Shown here: positions 7,809 to 16,359 of the stretch, one piece after another
Position numbering within the stretch: the stretch's first letter is position 1
How the letters are laid out: the number at the start of each line of letters is the position of its first letter
DNA from: UBA11574 sp963752565
GTDB lineage: Bacteria > Desulfobacterota > Desulfobacteria > Desulfobacterales > UBA11574
DNA: 64,000 nt
Assembly: GCA_963752565.1 (NCBI GenBank)
Contig: CAVVZC010000015.1
Location: 13,425-77,424, forward strand
Direction: 5' to 3'
Made by a program: the position numbers and the translations under genes
The notes under the pieces: generated by a model
Database searches by the model: none
The model's input: only the letters and a program-made list of their open reading frames with translations
What the model was told of the DNA's origin: nothing

Positions 7809-10292
7809 ATGACTGTTGTCCACCCCATCCGTTACTCTCTTCGTCTGGAACCCGACCTAGTTCATTTTCGATTTTCCGGACAGGTTGATATCGAACTTCA
7901 ATCCCTGCAACCGGTGGATCAGGTGGTGTTGAACACACTGGAACTGGCCGTCTGGAGCTGTAACCTTCAGATAGATGGCAAAAAAATCCCATGTACCTTT
8001 CAGATAAATCCGGAAAAAGAGGAACTTAAGATCGACCTTCCCGAAACCATGTCCGGCACGTTCTTTTTGACCATCGATTATCAGGGGTGGATCAACGACA
8101 AGATGGCCGGGTTTTATCGCAGCACATTTGAAACCAACGGCAAGAAACGATACATTGCGGTCACCCAGTTTCAGGAAAGCGACGCGCGCCGGGCCTTCCC
8201 CTGCATGGATCATCCGTCTCAAAAAGCGGTCTTTGACATTGAAATGATTGTGGACGCCGACCTTGTGGCCCTGTCCAATGGACCGGCAGTGGAAGAAAAA
8301 CCGCTGGCGGGCGGGAAAAAACAGGTTCGGTTTCAAACCACGCCGTTAATGTCCACCTACCTTCTGTTTTTCGGCGTGGGCGAGTTTCACCTGAAAGACC
8401 ATGAAACCGATCCACGGGTGAGGTCCGTGACCTTGCCGGGTCGGGCCCCCTTCGGTGGATTCGGGCTGGAATTCGGCCGGAAGGCTCTCGAGTTTTGTGA
8501 AACCTATTATCAAATTCCTTATGCACTATCCAAGATGGACTTGATTGCCGTCCCGGATTTTGCGTTCGGGGCCATGGAGAACTGGGGGGCCATCACCTTC
8601 AGAGAAAACCTGATCCTTCACTATCCGGAAGTGACCTCCAAGTCCGGTGAAATGAGCATCTGCAATGTCATTGCCCACGAAATCGCCCACCAGTGGTTCG
8701 GCAACCTGGTGACGCCGTCCGACTGGAAATACCTCTGGCTGAACGAGAGTTTTGCCACCTATTTTGCTTACGGTGTTGTGGACCACTACCACCCAAAATG
8801 GCAGGTCTGGGACCAGTTTCTGCTGGGACAAACCGCTTCGGCTATGGGACGCGACGGCCTGAACGATACCTGTGCCATCGAAATTCCAGGCGGCGAACAC
8901 GTGGTTATCAACGCCAGCACCGCGCCGATCATTTACAGCAAAGGGAGCAGTATTTTACGTGTGGTTCAGGAATACATCGGTAAAGACGATTTGAGGAAAG
9001 GATTGCAGCACTATCTGAAGACATTCGAATATAAAACCGCGGCCAGTCACCATCTCTGGGAAGCCCTGGAGGAGACATCCGGAAAGCCGGTTACCGCCTT
9101 GATGAAGAGCTGGATTGAACAACCCGGGCATCCTCTCGTTCAGGCTCAACGTAACGGGCGCAACCTCACGTTGACCCAGAAGCGGTTTACCTATCTTGAG
9201 AACACGTCCAATCAAACCTGGCAGATACCGGTGACCCTCGCCGTCTATGATGAAACCGGCGCTTCGAGGACGATCTCAATGCTTCTGGAAGAAACATCAA
9301 CCCAGATCGATCTGGGAGCAGCGTGCGTTGCTTACAAGGTCAACGCCGGTCAGACCGGATTTTACAGGGTGGCGTACCGGACGCCGGAAGATCTGGCGGC
9401 CATCGGCCAACATGTAGCGGGTAAAGATCTCTCTCCTGAAGATAGATGGGGCCTTCAAAACGACCTGTTTGCCCAGGTCCAATGCAATGCAGCCTCAATT
9501 GGCGACTACCTGGCATTTTTGAACAACTACCTCGACGAAGACGCCTATCTCCCTTTGAGCAGCATGGCGGACAACCTGTTCCAGGCCTGCCTGGTCTTTG
9601 AAGGTCCCCGTCAGGACGCGATTCGCTCTTTTGGAAGATCCATGCTTGAAAAGACCCTTTCGGCCATCGGGTATCTCCCGGCACCTGATGAACCTCTCAC
9701 CACTTCCCTGCTCAGGGATCAAATTCTCTGGCATGCCGTGGTCTACGGGTCGAACCCGGCCGCTGTGTTTGCCGCCGACCAGTTCGAGGCATTACTTCAG
9801 GGAGAGGCGCTCCATCCGGACATTTTAAAGAGCGTGCTCATGGCCGGCGCTCTGGCTGGGGGGACGGATACCCTGGAATGGCTCATCCACCGGTACGAAT
9901 CCTGCGACAGTGAACACGAGCGGCTTCAGGTCCTTACGGCTCTGGGATTTTTCCGGGATCTTGGCCTGATCCACGAGGCTTTAGCGTACGCCCTGGAAAA
10001 GGTTCCAGGGAGGAACCGGTTTGTCCCCATGACGGCGGCGGCTGCGAACCCGTATGCCACCGGCGACATGTGGGAGTGGTTTGCGGATCATGTCGATTCA
10101 CTGGAAGCCCTGCATCCCATGCTGTTCGAGCGGGTCATCGCAGGGATCGTTCCGGTGTCCGGTCTGTCAAACCCCGAACACGTCAACACCTTTTTCAGCC
10201 GGTATCTCGACCAAAAGCCTCACCTCGAGGCGGTGGTGCGGATGAGCCTGGAGCGACTGGAAATCAATCAAAGGATGCGAAGGTCATTTTAG
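7809..10292 (+). CDS. M1 family zinc aminopeptidase
   Basis: 827 residues from the ATG at 7809, which follows a GGAGG site; the frame is open further upstream, but that overlaps the response regulator and is not used. The exopeptidase motif GAMENWG is near residue 254 and the zinc site HEIAHQWFG near 290, with the third ligand Glu in LWLNESFATYFAY 18 residues later. The C-terminal ~350 residues are the helical ERAP1-like domain. Members remove N-terminal amino acids from peptides in the cytoplasm. The stop overlaps by 4 bases the end of the convergent AhpD-like gene. Confidence 0.95.
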   Translation: MTVVHPIRYSLRLEPDLVHFRFSGQVDIELQSLQPVDQVVLNTLELAVWSCNLQIDGKKIPCTFQINPEKEELKIDLPETMSGTFFLTIDYQGWINDKMAGFYRSTFETNGKKRYIAVTQFQESDARRAFPCMDHPSQKAVFDIEMIVDADLVALSNGPAVEEKPLAGGKKQVRFQTTPLMSTYLLFFGVGEFHLKDHETDPRVRSVTLPGRAPFGGFGLEFGRKALEFCETYYQIPYALSKMDLIAVPDFAFGAMENWGAITFRENLILHYPEVTSKSGEMSICNVIAHEIAHQWFGNLVTPSDWKYLWLNESFATYFAYGVVDHYHPKWQVWDQFLLGQTASAMGRDGLNDTCAIEIPGGEHVVINASTAPIIYSKGSSILRVVQEYIGKDDLRKGLQHYLKTFEYKTAASHHLWEALEETSGKPVTALMKSWIEQPGHPLVQAQRNGRNLTLTQKRFTYLENTSNQTWQIPVTLAVYDETGASRTISMLLEETSTQIDLGAACVAYKVNAGQTGFYRVAYRTPEDLAAIGQHVAGKDLSPEDRWGLQNDLFAQVQCNAASIGDYLAFLNNYLDEDAYLPLSSMADNLFQACLVFEGPRQDAIRSFGRSMLEKTLSAIGYLPAPDEPLTTSLLRDQILWHAVVYGSNPAAVFAADQFEALLQGEALHPDILKSVLMAGALAGGTDTLEWLIHRYESCDSEHERLQVLTALGFFRDLGLIHEALAYALEKVPGRNRFVPMTAAAANPYATGDMWEWFADHVDSLEALHPMLFERVIAGIVPVSGLSNPEHVNTFFSRYLDQKPHLEAVVRMSLERLEINQRMRRSF

Positions 10293-10546
10293 TTGCACGC
10301 ACTTTTCAAGGGCCCGCAACAGGATTGCCGGGAGTCATCGACGTCACCCACAACGTCGCTGATTGCCTTTTTCAAAAACGTGGATGCGCCGTTTTTTACC
10401 TTGCCGGCAATCTCGACGATCTCCTTTATCTCTTCATCATCCATATTGATTTCTTTTGCTTTGGAATACAAATGATCAAAGCAGGGAATGCAATTGACAC
10501 CGATGGCTGCACCCAGTGCAACCATAACCTCTGTTTTTTTGTTCAT
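10289..10546 (-). CDS. Carboxymuconolactone decarboxylase / AhpD-like protein
   Basis: 85 residues with the AhpD-type redox motif NCIPCFDHL (CxxC followed by His) near residue 19 and a Cys-rich tail (SCCGPLKSAC) that could bind a metal or metalloid. Small CMD/AhpD proteins of this size are usually disulfide reductases or peroxidase partners. It is the last gene of an arsR-arsM-AhpD-like run on the minus strand, so a thiol role in arsenic handling is a reasonable inference. The start has an AAGGAGG site 8 bases upstream. Confidence 0.83.
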   Translation of the reverse strand: MNKKTEVMVALGAAIGVNCIPCFDHLYSKAKEINMDDEEIKEIVEIAGKVKNGASTFLKKAISDVVGDVDDSRQSCCGPLKSACN

Positions 10547-10642
10547 GTTATGAATCCTCCTTGGGTGTTTTTATTATAAGACGAATTTGTTGATATAAAG
10601 GTTACAATAAATTTAATTGCTCGAAATAAATGTGTTCGTCAA

Positions 10643-12010
10643 TTACGATTGAGTCGGGCTGAATCGAAACAGATCCCCGCTTTTTTCCAATGCCTTCAGG
10701 AATCTTGCTATTTCATACGCACCATCTTCTACTCGCTGAAGACATAAATCGTGGTCAGCGGACATTTTAAATCGCATGGCTTGTTCGTGGTCTGTGAAAT
10801 CGACCCCTGTCAGTTCAAGGCAGGAATGAGATCCTATTCGATGGTTAAGCTGCTTAACAAGTTTCTGGGCTGGAATCACAACCGGGACAAGGCCGTCGAA
10901 GTCTTCTTCAAGGGTTTCTCGGCCCAAGATCAGGCCAAGAACCATCAATCCTGCAGTGTGAATCCCACAAGTCAATGAGGATAACATACCACCGAACATG
11001 GCTCCGGCACTTCTCATCACCATAGGTTCATCAAGGTTTAAGGATTCCATGAAAGCCGCTAATATGCTTTGGGTACAGCTATCATACTTTTCCATGTTTG
11101 ATCGTGCTTCTGCACCCATCTCATCGGCCCAATCACTTGAAAAAGAAAGTACGATATCGTCCTTTTTTTCTGTCATAGTGACTCGATTTGTCCCAACTTT
11201 ATTACTCTCGACGGGTTTGATTGCGCTAATCGAAGCCGAAACAATATGGTTTTCGATTCCGTATCCCGGAAACCATTCCTTAATAAATTCTCGGCTTTGC
11301 ACCAGCGACTCGATTCGGATATCTTTAAATCCGGCCTCCCGAAGCATCTGTTCCACATCTTCGATACACTCGGCGCCACCCACACAGCCGGTAACCAGAG
11401 AAAGGTTGTGTCGAACTTGTGGTGGCAGGGGGTTTGTGGCGACAATATCAGATATGGCCAGGCGCCCTCCGGGTTTAAGGACTCGAAAGGCCTCATTAAA
11501 TACCGCCGATTTTTCAGGAGAAAGGTTTATGACGCAGTTTGACATGATGACATCGATGCTGTTGTCGGCCGCCGGCAAATGTTCAATTTCACCCAGCCTG
11601 AATTCCACGTTTGAAATACCGCTGGTTTCGACATGTTGTCGTGCCTTTTCGACCATTTCCGGGGTCATGTCCACACCGATGACACGACCGGAACTCCCGA
11701 CGTTTTTCGCGGCCAAAAAACAATCGAAGCCGGCACCGCTGCCCAGATCCATTACCGTTTCTCCGGATTTCAGCCCTGCAACCGCCCGGGGGTTTCCACA
11801 TCCAAGTCCGAGATTGGCCCCTTCGGGAGCAGACTGGATATCGCTTTCAGAATACCCGAGCGCCCGGCTCACGGCTTCAGCAGAGATTGTGTTGTCGTTG
11901 TTGATGGTTGAAGGCGCGTTGCAGCCACAACCCACGGCTTTTCGGCCGGCAATACCGGCGTAACGTTCGCGAACCGCCTGTCGAATACGGTTTTGATGTT
12001 CATTTTTCAT
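10643..12010 (-). CDS. arsM: Arsenite methyltransferase fused to a C_GCAxxG_C_C-type redox domain
   Basis: 455 residues, much longer than the usual 260-280 of bacterial ArsM. Residues ~1-270 are ArsM: SAM site VMDLGSGAGFD (~86-96), GVDMTPEMVEKA, and the arsenite-binding Cys set in GLGCGNP, MSNCVINL and VTGCVGGAE. Residues ~290-450 resemble the C_GCAxxG_C_C redox family (SCTQSILAAF, SAGAMFGGM, LTCGIHTAGLMVLG, SHSCLELTG, DLCLQRV). ArsM methylates As(III) with SAM and thiols; the appended domain may supply electrons or thiols in cis, which is an inference. The start is set by GGAGGTCATGT before the ATG. An ArsR-type operator lies 24 bases upstream. Confidence 0.9.
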   Translation of the reverse strand: MKNEHQNRIRQAVRERYAGIAGRKAVGCGCNAPSTINNDNTISAEAVSRALGYSESDIQSAPEGANLGLGCGNPRAVAGLKSGETVMDLGSGAGFDCFLAAKNVGSSGRVIGVDMTPEMVEKARQHVETSGISNVEFRLGEIEHLPAADNSIDVIMSNCVINLSPEKSAVFNEAFRVLKPGGRLAISDIVATNPLPPQVRHNLSLVTGCVGGAECIEDVEQMLREAGFKDIRIESLVQSREFIKEWFPGYGIENHIVSASISAIKPVESNKVGTNRVTMTEKKDDIVLSFSSDWADEMGAEARSNMEKYDSCTQSILAAFMESLNLDEPMVMRSAGAMFGGMLSSLTCGIHTAGLMVLGLILGRETLEEDFDGLVPVVIPAQKLVKQLNHRIGSHSCLELTGVDFTDHEQAMRFKMSADHDLCLQRVEDGAYEIARFLKALEKSGDLFRFSPTQS

Positions 12011-12033
12011 ACATGACCTCCGTTGTTAGATAA

Positions 12034-12049
12034 TTCGATAACAATCGAA
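12034..12049. promoter_or_regulatory. ArsR-type operator before arsM
   Basis: Perfect inverted repeat TTCGAT-AACA-ATCGAA in the 57-base gap between arsR and arsM. Written as TTCGA-N6-TCGAA it has the same arms and spacing as the larger palindrome over the arsR start (TTCGA-N6-TCAAA), so both are probably bound by the same ArsR dimer. Confidence 0.6.
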
Positions 12050-12067
12050 CATTATGGGCAAAAAATT

Positions 12068-12391
12068 TTATGATTTAAAGGCAAAAAAATTCCTGAGTGC
12101 GTTTACCAGCTCAGGGTCCACCCAGCACAGAATTTTTTGACCGTCCCTGCGGGTGCGGATAAGTCCAACACGACGCAATTCCTTGATATGATGCGATACA
12201 GTGGATTTTACAATGTCCAATTCTCGTCCCAGATCACCGACGCACGCGGTATCGTCACTGTCTAACACGCTGACCGTTCCGGGTATACAGCAGGATGCCA
12301 GACGGGTAAAGATTTTCAAGCGATTCGGGTTGGACAGGGCTTTAAAAATCTCTGCAAATTCTTCAGGGTTTATGGTTTCATAGTTCGACAT
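12068..12391 (-). CDS. arsR: ArsR family transcriptional repressor
   Basis: 107 residues with the winged-helix fold of ArsR/SmtB proteins: FKALSNPNRLKIF at the start, recognition helix STVSHHIKELRRVGLI, then the wing RRDGQKILCWV. Cysteines near residues 33-34 (SCCIPG) and 50 (ACVGDL) are the likely As(III) ligands; the classic ELCVCDL motif is altered to TACVGDLG. It heads the arsR-arsM-AhpD-like run and probably represses it until arsenite binds. The ATG lies about 8 bases after the promoter -10 box and has no ribosome-binding site, so the mRNA may be leaderless. Confidence 0.92.
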   Translation of the reverse strand: MSNYETINPEEFAEIFKALSNPNRLKIFTRLASCCIPGTVSVLDSDDTACVGDLGRELDIVKSTVSHHIKELRRVGLIRTRRDGQKILCWVDPELVNALRNFFAFKS

Positions 12392-12427
12392 ATATCAAAC
12401 TATAAGGCCATGGCTTCAATCTGTCAA
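12380..12427 (-). promoter_or_regulatory. arsR promoter with overlapping operator
   Basis: On the minus strand: -35 TTGACA (12422-12427), 17-base spacer, -10 TATAGT (12399-12404). A palindrome ATAGTTTGA-N6-TCGAACTAT (12380-12403, 8 of 9 arm positions paired) covers the -10 box and the arsR start codon, an ideal place for autorepression. Confidence 0.75.
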
Positions 12428-12595
12428 GCATTTTTTTAAAAGGTTTTATGATGTGCAGGTTGAGATTTAGATGATCATGGCTATAATTGAAGATATAAAC
12501 TCAAGTTTCATATCGCCTTTTGTAAAATATTTGGCGATGGGTGGCCTTCATCATACATTGAAGGATGACGGTGACATACAACAGAAAGGATGATC
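12428..12595. repeat. Short divergent gap with one copy of the ACTCAAGTTTC repeat
   Basis: The gap between arsR and the next gene holds AACTCAAGTTTCATATC (12498-12514), a copy of the repeat described at 7015, followed by a small hairpin ATCGCC / GGCGAT (12512-12517 with 12533-12538). A ribosome-binding site AGAAAGGA precedes the ATG at 12596. Confidence 0.4.
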
Positions 12596-13417
12596 ATGAT
12601 TAAAAAGATCATATCAGGGGGCCAGATCGGCGCCGATCAGGGTGCGCTGGATGTGGCCATAAAATACGGCATTCCACATGGTGGTTGGATTCAAAAAGGG
12701 CGTAAAACCCAAGGCGGGATACTGCCGCCAAAATATCACTTGAAAGAGATGTCAACAGCCAGCTTCAAAAATCGTGTCGAGCAGAATGTGATCGATTCCC
12801 ATGGATCGGTGATCATTACACATGGTACACTCACAGGAGGTGCGGATTACTGCTTTAAAATGGCCCAAAAGCATGCTCGACCATGTCTGCATATGGATTT
12901 AAACACGTTTTCGGAGTTTACGGCCGCATCCAGGCTCAACGCATGGATAAAAGAGAATGACATTGAAGTTTTGAATATAACCGGTTCAAGAACCAGTGAA
13001 GATTCAAGCATATATAAGGACACCATGGACATTATCGAATCGGCCGTGGTTTTGGGACTTGTAAAGACACAGCCCGCCGGAGAGTGGATGGACCGGAAAA
13101 AAGACGATACATCTGAAGAACCGCTGCCGGTCCCGGCATCGGTGGATGAAGCCGTGAGTCAGGTCATCGTCGATATGCCGTTAAAAGTCCGGGTAAACAT
13201 CGCAAACATGGAAAGGGACGCCCTGGGATCTCTCAATTCGACCCTGGGCGTTTCTATCCAAAATCGAGTTTTCAAAAAGGATGTTGACGGCAGGCTTTTT
13301 GCGTTGTGCCTTTCGGTTTCAGGTAAAGACAAACTTGACGGGAGTGGTGCGGCTTTTGTCATCATCGAAAAGCTGTGGGAAAAATTACAAAAGACGCATA
13401 GGATGAGAATTGTTTAA
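12596..13417 (+). CDS. Putative molybdenum carrier / YpsA-like protein with DUF6794-like tail
   Basis: 273 residues. The N-terminal ~150 match the putative molybdenum-carrier family (Rossmann-like, related to SLOG/YpsA): SGGQIGADQGALDVAI, GIPHGGWIQKGRKTQ, ITHGTLTGGADY, NITGSRTSEDS. The C-terminal ~85 residues (VDEAVSQVI to the end) look like a DUF6794-type domain that is often found in small bacterial proteins. The ligand of the N-terminal domain is unproven; the name comes from one crystal structure of the family. I chose the second ATG (12596) because the ribosome-binding site AAAGGA is 5 bases before it; the first ATG at 12590 overlaps that site. Confidence 0.78.
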   Translation: MIKKIISGGQIGADQGALDVAIKYGIPHGGWIQKGRKTQGGILPPKYHLKEMSTASFKNRVEQNVIDSHGSVIITHGTLTGGADYCFKMAQKHARPCLHMDLNTFSEFTAASRLNAWIKENDIEVLNITGSRTSEDSSIYKDTMDIIESAVVLGLVKTQPAGEWMDRKKDDTSEEPLPVPASVDEAVSQVIVDMPLKVRVNIANMERDALGSLNSTLGVSIQNRVFKKDVDGRLFALCLSVSGKDKLDGSGAAFVIIEKLWEKLQKTHRMRIV

Positions 13418-13507
13418 GTAGTGCCCAGCCATAAATGGTCTTTTTGCCCAATCTCTGCGTTATGCTCAAAAAATAATCCTCGGAATATTATACATATGCC
13501 GGCTTGT

Positions 13508-13540
13508 CCCGATAGGTTTTCCATCGGGGTGGTTATTTTT
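13508..13540 (+). terminator. Rho-independent terminator
   Basis: CCCGAT-a-GG, loop TTTT, CC-ATCGGG (13508-13528), followed after GTGG by a T-rich run. It lies 90 bases after the molybdenum-carrier-like gene. It may also serve as a stop for the convergent lyase gene only weakly, as the A-tract on that side is poor. Confidence 0.7.
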
Positions 13541-13643
13541 TTCGCATGCCTTGATTTTGAACAAAAACCCTAATTTATGGATAGACACTAACTTAATTGA
13601 GCGTTTTATCAATACTCGGCGTGTTATTTATGCAACGATAGGG

Positions 13644-14558
13644 TTAAACCAATTTGAGGTGCCTGGCCTGGTCGTAGAGTTGTCTGGCCAGCCGAACGGT
13701 GGCCTGATCCACCATACGCCCTTCAAGCGCCACGGCACCCAGCCCCTTTTCTTGGGCCTCCTTGTGGGCGGCCAAAACTTTTATGGCCCTGTCGACATCT
13801 TCTTTTGACGGAGAAAAGACCTGGTTGATGATTTCGATCTGGTCCGGATGAATGGCCCACTTCCCATCGTATCCAAGGGCACAGGCCAGGGCGGCACTGC
13901 GCTGCAATCCTTCAGGGTCCTTGAAGTTTCCGTAGGGCGCATCGATGGCCAAAAGTCCGTGAGCCTTGGCCGCCATGACGATTCGGCTCATTTCGAAATT
14001 CCATCGGTGGCCGGGATAAATCTCTTCTTCTTTTTCACCGTGTCCTGAAATCGACACCAGCCGGGCGCCGATGGAGGCCGAATAATCCACGATGCCGAAC
14101 ACCAGGGTGATCAACCGGTCACTGGCGTTGGCGATTTGAGACACCTGTTCCAGACCTTCGGCACTTTCGATGATGGCCTCTATATTGATACGTCTCGAGA
14201 ATCCCTTTGCCACTTCAATCCCGTCAAGCATACGGCAGACAAAATGGATGTCTCCGGGATGGTCCACCTTGGGCAGCACCACGGCCTCGATGCGCGGACC
14301 GGCTGCTTCTGCCACCTCCAGAAGATCCCGGTAGCCGAAGGGGGTGTCCAGTCCGTTGATTCGAACGGTGACGGTGGTGCTCTGCCAGTCCAGAGCATGG
14401 ATGGATTGAATGACCCGGGCGCGGGCCGATACTTTGGCCTCCACGGGAACGCTGTCTTCCAGGTCGAGCATGATTACATCGACGTCTCGTTGAGACGCCT
14501 TGACATGCATCTTTTCAATGTGGCCGGGAACGGAAAGTGTCGATCGCCTGGGTTTCAT
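13644..14558 (-). CDS. HpcH/HpaI (CitE-like) malyl-CoA/citramalyl-CoA lyase family protein
   Basis: 304 residues of the CitE-like TIM-barrel family. Visible are RRSTLSVPG at the N-terminus, DVIMLDLEDSVP (~25-36), TVRINGLDTPFGYRD (Arg and CoA site), NIEAIIESAEGL with the metal-binding Glu, and the C-terminal GYDGKWAIHPDQI typical of malyl-CoA/methylmalyl-CoA lyases. It probably cleaves or forms (methyl)malyl-CoA-type thioesters. The start is the ATG at 14558, with an AGGAGA site upstream; the open frame extends to 14669 through a repeat and is not used. It follows serA on the same strand. Confidence 0.87.
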   Translation of the reverse strand: MKPRRSTLSVPGHIEKMHVKASQRDVDVIMLDLEDSVPVEAKVSARARVIQSIHALDWQSTTVTVRINGLDTPFGYRDLLEVAEAAGPRIEAVVLPKVDHPGDIHFVCRMLDGIEVAKGFSRRINIEAIIESAEGLEQVSQIANASDRLITLVFGIVDYSASIGARLVSISGHGEKEEEIYPGHRWNFEMSRIVMAAKAHGLLAIDAPYGNFKDPEGLQRSAALACALGYDGKWAIHPDQIEIINQVFSPSKEDVDRAIKVLAAHKEAQEKGLGAVALEGRMVDQATVRLARQLYDQARHLKLV

Positions 14559-14575
14559 AATGTTGTCTCCTGTGG

Positions 14576-14658
14576 CCCCTGACCCCGTCGGTCGAAGATG
14601 CCGCTTTGTCGAAGATCCCGTTTGCGGGGCGGTGAGGCGGGCAAAGCCTTGCCCCCTA
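14576..14658. repeat. GC-rich intergenic repeat (CGGTCGAAGA...GGTGAGGCGGGCAA)
   Basis: The spacer between serA and the lyase gene contains GGTCGAAGA, CCCGTTTGCGGGG and GGTGAGGCGGGCAA. The same words in the same order occur at 30764-30820. It is a dispersed GC-rich repeat, different in composition from its surroundings, and can form a CCCG/CGGG hairpin. Confidence 0.5.
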
Positions 14659-16245
14659 TTATGTTTCAAATTCGAGTCGGGTCACCGATATAATCAGCGG
14701 CAGGTCAAGCAACTGATCAACAACGGCATCGGAAATGCGGACATTGGTTTTGAGATAAATAATGTTCATCTTTCCGGTTTCTTCCCGCCCCAGATGCATC
14801 TGGTCGATGCTGATTTTTTTACTCCCCAGAAGTGACGAGAAACTTCCGATGGCTCCCGGCTTGTCAAGGGTGTATATTAGCGCCAGATGACCTTCCGGGA
14901 TAAGTTCGAGCCGAAAATTGTTAATCTTTACGATCCTCATTTTATCCTTTCCGAACAGGGTTCCGGAAACGGTATTCGTCACTTTCGGCGTCGAAACACG
15001 GACGGTAATCAGGTTGATATATTCTTCGGACGTATCACTGATGATCTCTTTGATTTTTATCCCCCTGTCCTTTGCCAGGACCTGAGCGTTGACGAAATTG
15101 ACATCATCCTTCACCACGGGCGCCAGCAGGCCTCTCAACACTGCTGTTGTAACCGGTGACAGGTCGAGTTCCTTGAAATCTCCGGCATATTCAATGGAAA
15201 CTTTTTCAATGGGTCCCCGGATAAGCTGGATCTGAAGGCTGCCGATATGATCCGCCAGGGTCAGTAGCGGTCTCAGTTTTTTAAGAAGATCACCGGTGAC
15301 CGATGGAACATTAACGGCATTCATAATCGTGCCGTACTTGAGATATTCAATGATCTGACCGGCCACATCCACGGCCACTTTCGTCTGGGCTTCCTGGGTG
15401 GAAGCACCGAGGTGGGGGGTGCAAATCAGGCGTTCATGTTCAATCAAGGGGCATATGCCGGGAGGTTCTTTTTCAAATACGTCCAGTGCAGCGCCGGCAA
15501 CTTTCCCTGACTCCAGGGCAGCACAAAGGGCATCTTCGTCGACAATCCCCCCCCGGGCGCAGTTGATGATCATGACCCCGTCTTTCATCTGCTCAAAGGC
15601 GCCCTTGTTCAGCAGCCCGATGGTTTCTTTGAACTTGGGGACATGCACCGTAATGTAATCGGACCTTCGGTACAATTCTTCCAGGGAAACACTTTCAAAG
15701 CCGGCCTTTTGGATCTGCTCAGGCGTAACATAAGGATCGTAAACCATCACCTTCATCTTCAGGCCACGGGCAAGATCGGCGACAATGGATCCGATTTTTC
15801 CATATCCGATGACGCCGAGGACTTTATTGTATATTTCTCTTCCCTGCAGTTTTTTCTTGTCCCAGCGCCCGGCCTTTAACGATGCGGTTCCTTCGGGCAC
15901 ATTACGCGAAAGCGCCATCAACATGCCGATGGCGTGCTCGGCGGTTGTAATCACGTTGCCTCCCGGCGTATTCATCACAATGATCCCGCGCTTGGTCGCC
16001 GCCGGAATATCCACGTTGTCAAGACCGATTCCCGCGCGACCTACCACCTTGAGAAGCGTTGCGGCATCCAAAAGATCTTCGGTTACTTTAGTGGCACTCC
16101 GGATAACAAGGCCGTCATATTTTTGGATAATGCTTTTGAGCGCCTCGGGAGCCAGTCCGGTCTTCACATCCACTTCAATCCCTTCTTCTTCCTGAAACAT
16201 CCGGATACCGGCTTCTCCCAGATTGTCGCTGACCAGCACTTTCAT
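14659..16245 (-). CDS. serA: D-3-phosphoglycerate dehydrogenase (long form)
   Basis: 528 residues, the full long-form SerA. The catalytic part has GRAGIGLDNVDIPAATKRGI (~78-97), the Rossmann motif GYGKIGSIVA (~147), NCARGGIVDE (~228) and CTPHLGAST with the catalytic His (~280). An allosteric substrate-binding domain follows (~315-450), then a C-terminal ACT domain (LIYTLDKPGAIGSFSSLLG) that normally senses serine. It oxidises 3-phosphoglycerate to 3-phosphohydroxypyruvate with NAD, the first step of serine synthesis. A striking 24-base-arm palindrome lies just upstream (16283-16339). Confidence 0.97.
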   Translation of the reverse strand: MKVLVSDNLGEAGIRMFQEEEGIEVDVKTGLAPEALKSIIQKYDGLVIRSATKVTEDLLDAATLLKVVGRAGIGLDNVDIPAATKRGIIVMNTPGGNVITTAEHAIGMLMALSRNVPEGTASLKAGRWDKKKLQGREIYNKVLGVIGYGKIGSIVADLARGLKMKVMVYDPYVTPEQIQKAGFESVSLEELYRRSDYITVHVPKFKETIGLLNKGAFEQMKDGVMIINCARGGIVDEDALCAALESGKVAGAALDVFEKEPPGICPLIEHERLICTPHLGASTQEAQTKVAVDVAGQIIEYLKYGTIMNAVNVPSVTGDLLKKLRPLLTLADHIGSLQIQLIRGPIEKVSIEYAGDFKELDLSPVTTAVLRGLLAPVVKDDVNFVNAQVLAKDRGIKIKEIISDTSEEYINLITVRVSTPKVTNTVSGTLFGKDKMRIVKINNFRLELIPEGHLALIYTLDKPGAIGSFSSLLGSKKISIDQMHLGREETGKMNIIYLKTNVRISDAVVDQLLDLPLIISVTRLEFET

Positions 16246-16282
16246 GATATTTTCTCCTCATTTGGGTTGATGTTCAAATATG

Positions 16283-16339
16283 ACCTCAATTGAGCGTAAA
16301 CAAAATGGGAAAACTATTTTGTTTACGCTTAATTGAGGT
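16283..16339. repeat. Long palindrome between the PurD-like gene and serA
   Basis: Two 24-base arms (16283-16306 and 16316-16339) match with a single mismatch around a 9-base loop. The arms begin ACCTCAATTGAGCG and end CGCTTAATTGAGGT. There is no T-tract after it, so a standard terminator is unlikely. It may be an operator, an mRNA-stabilising hairpin, or a degenerate mobile repeat. It sits 38 bases before the serA start on the minus strand. Confidence 0.75.
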
Positions 16340-16359
16340 ATAAGCCGTGCAGGGCCGAT

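Noticed and set aside
10998..11963. 321-codon plus-strand frame opposite arsM
   Set aside because: Antisense shadow; arsM has all family motifs.
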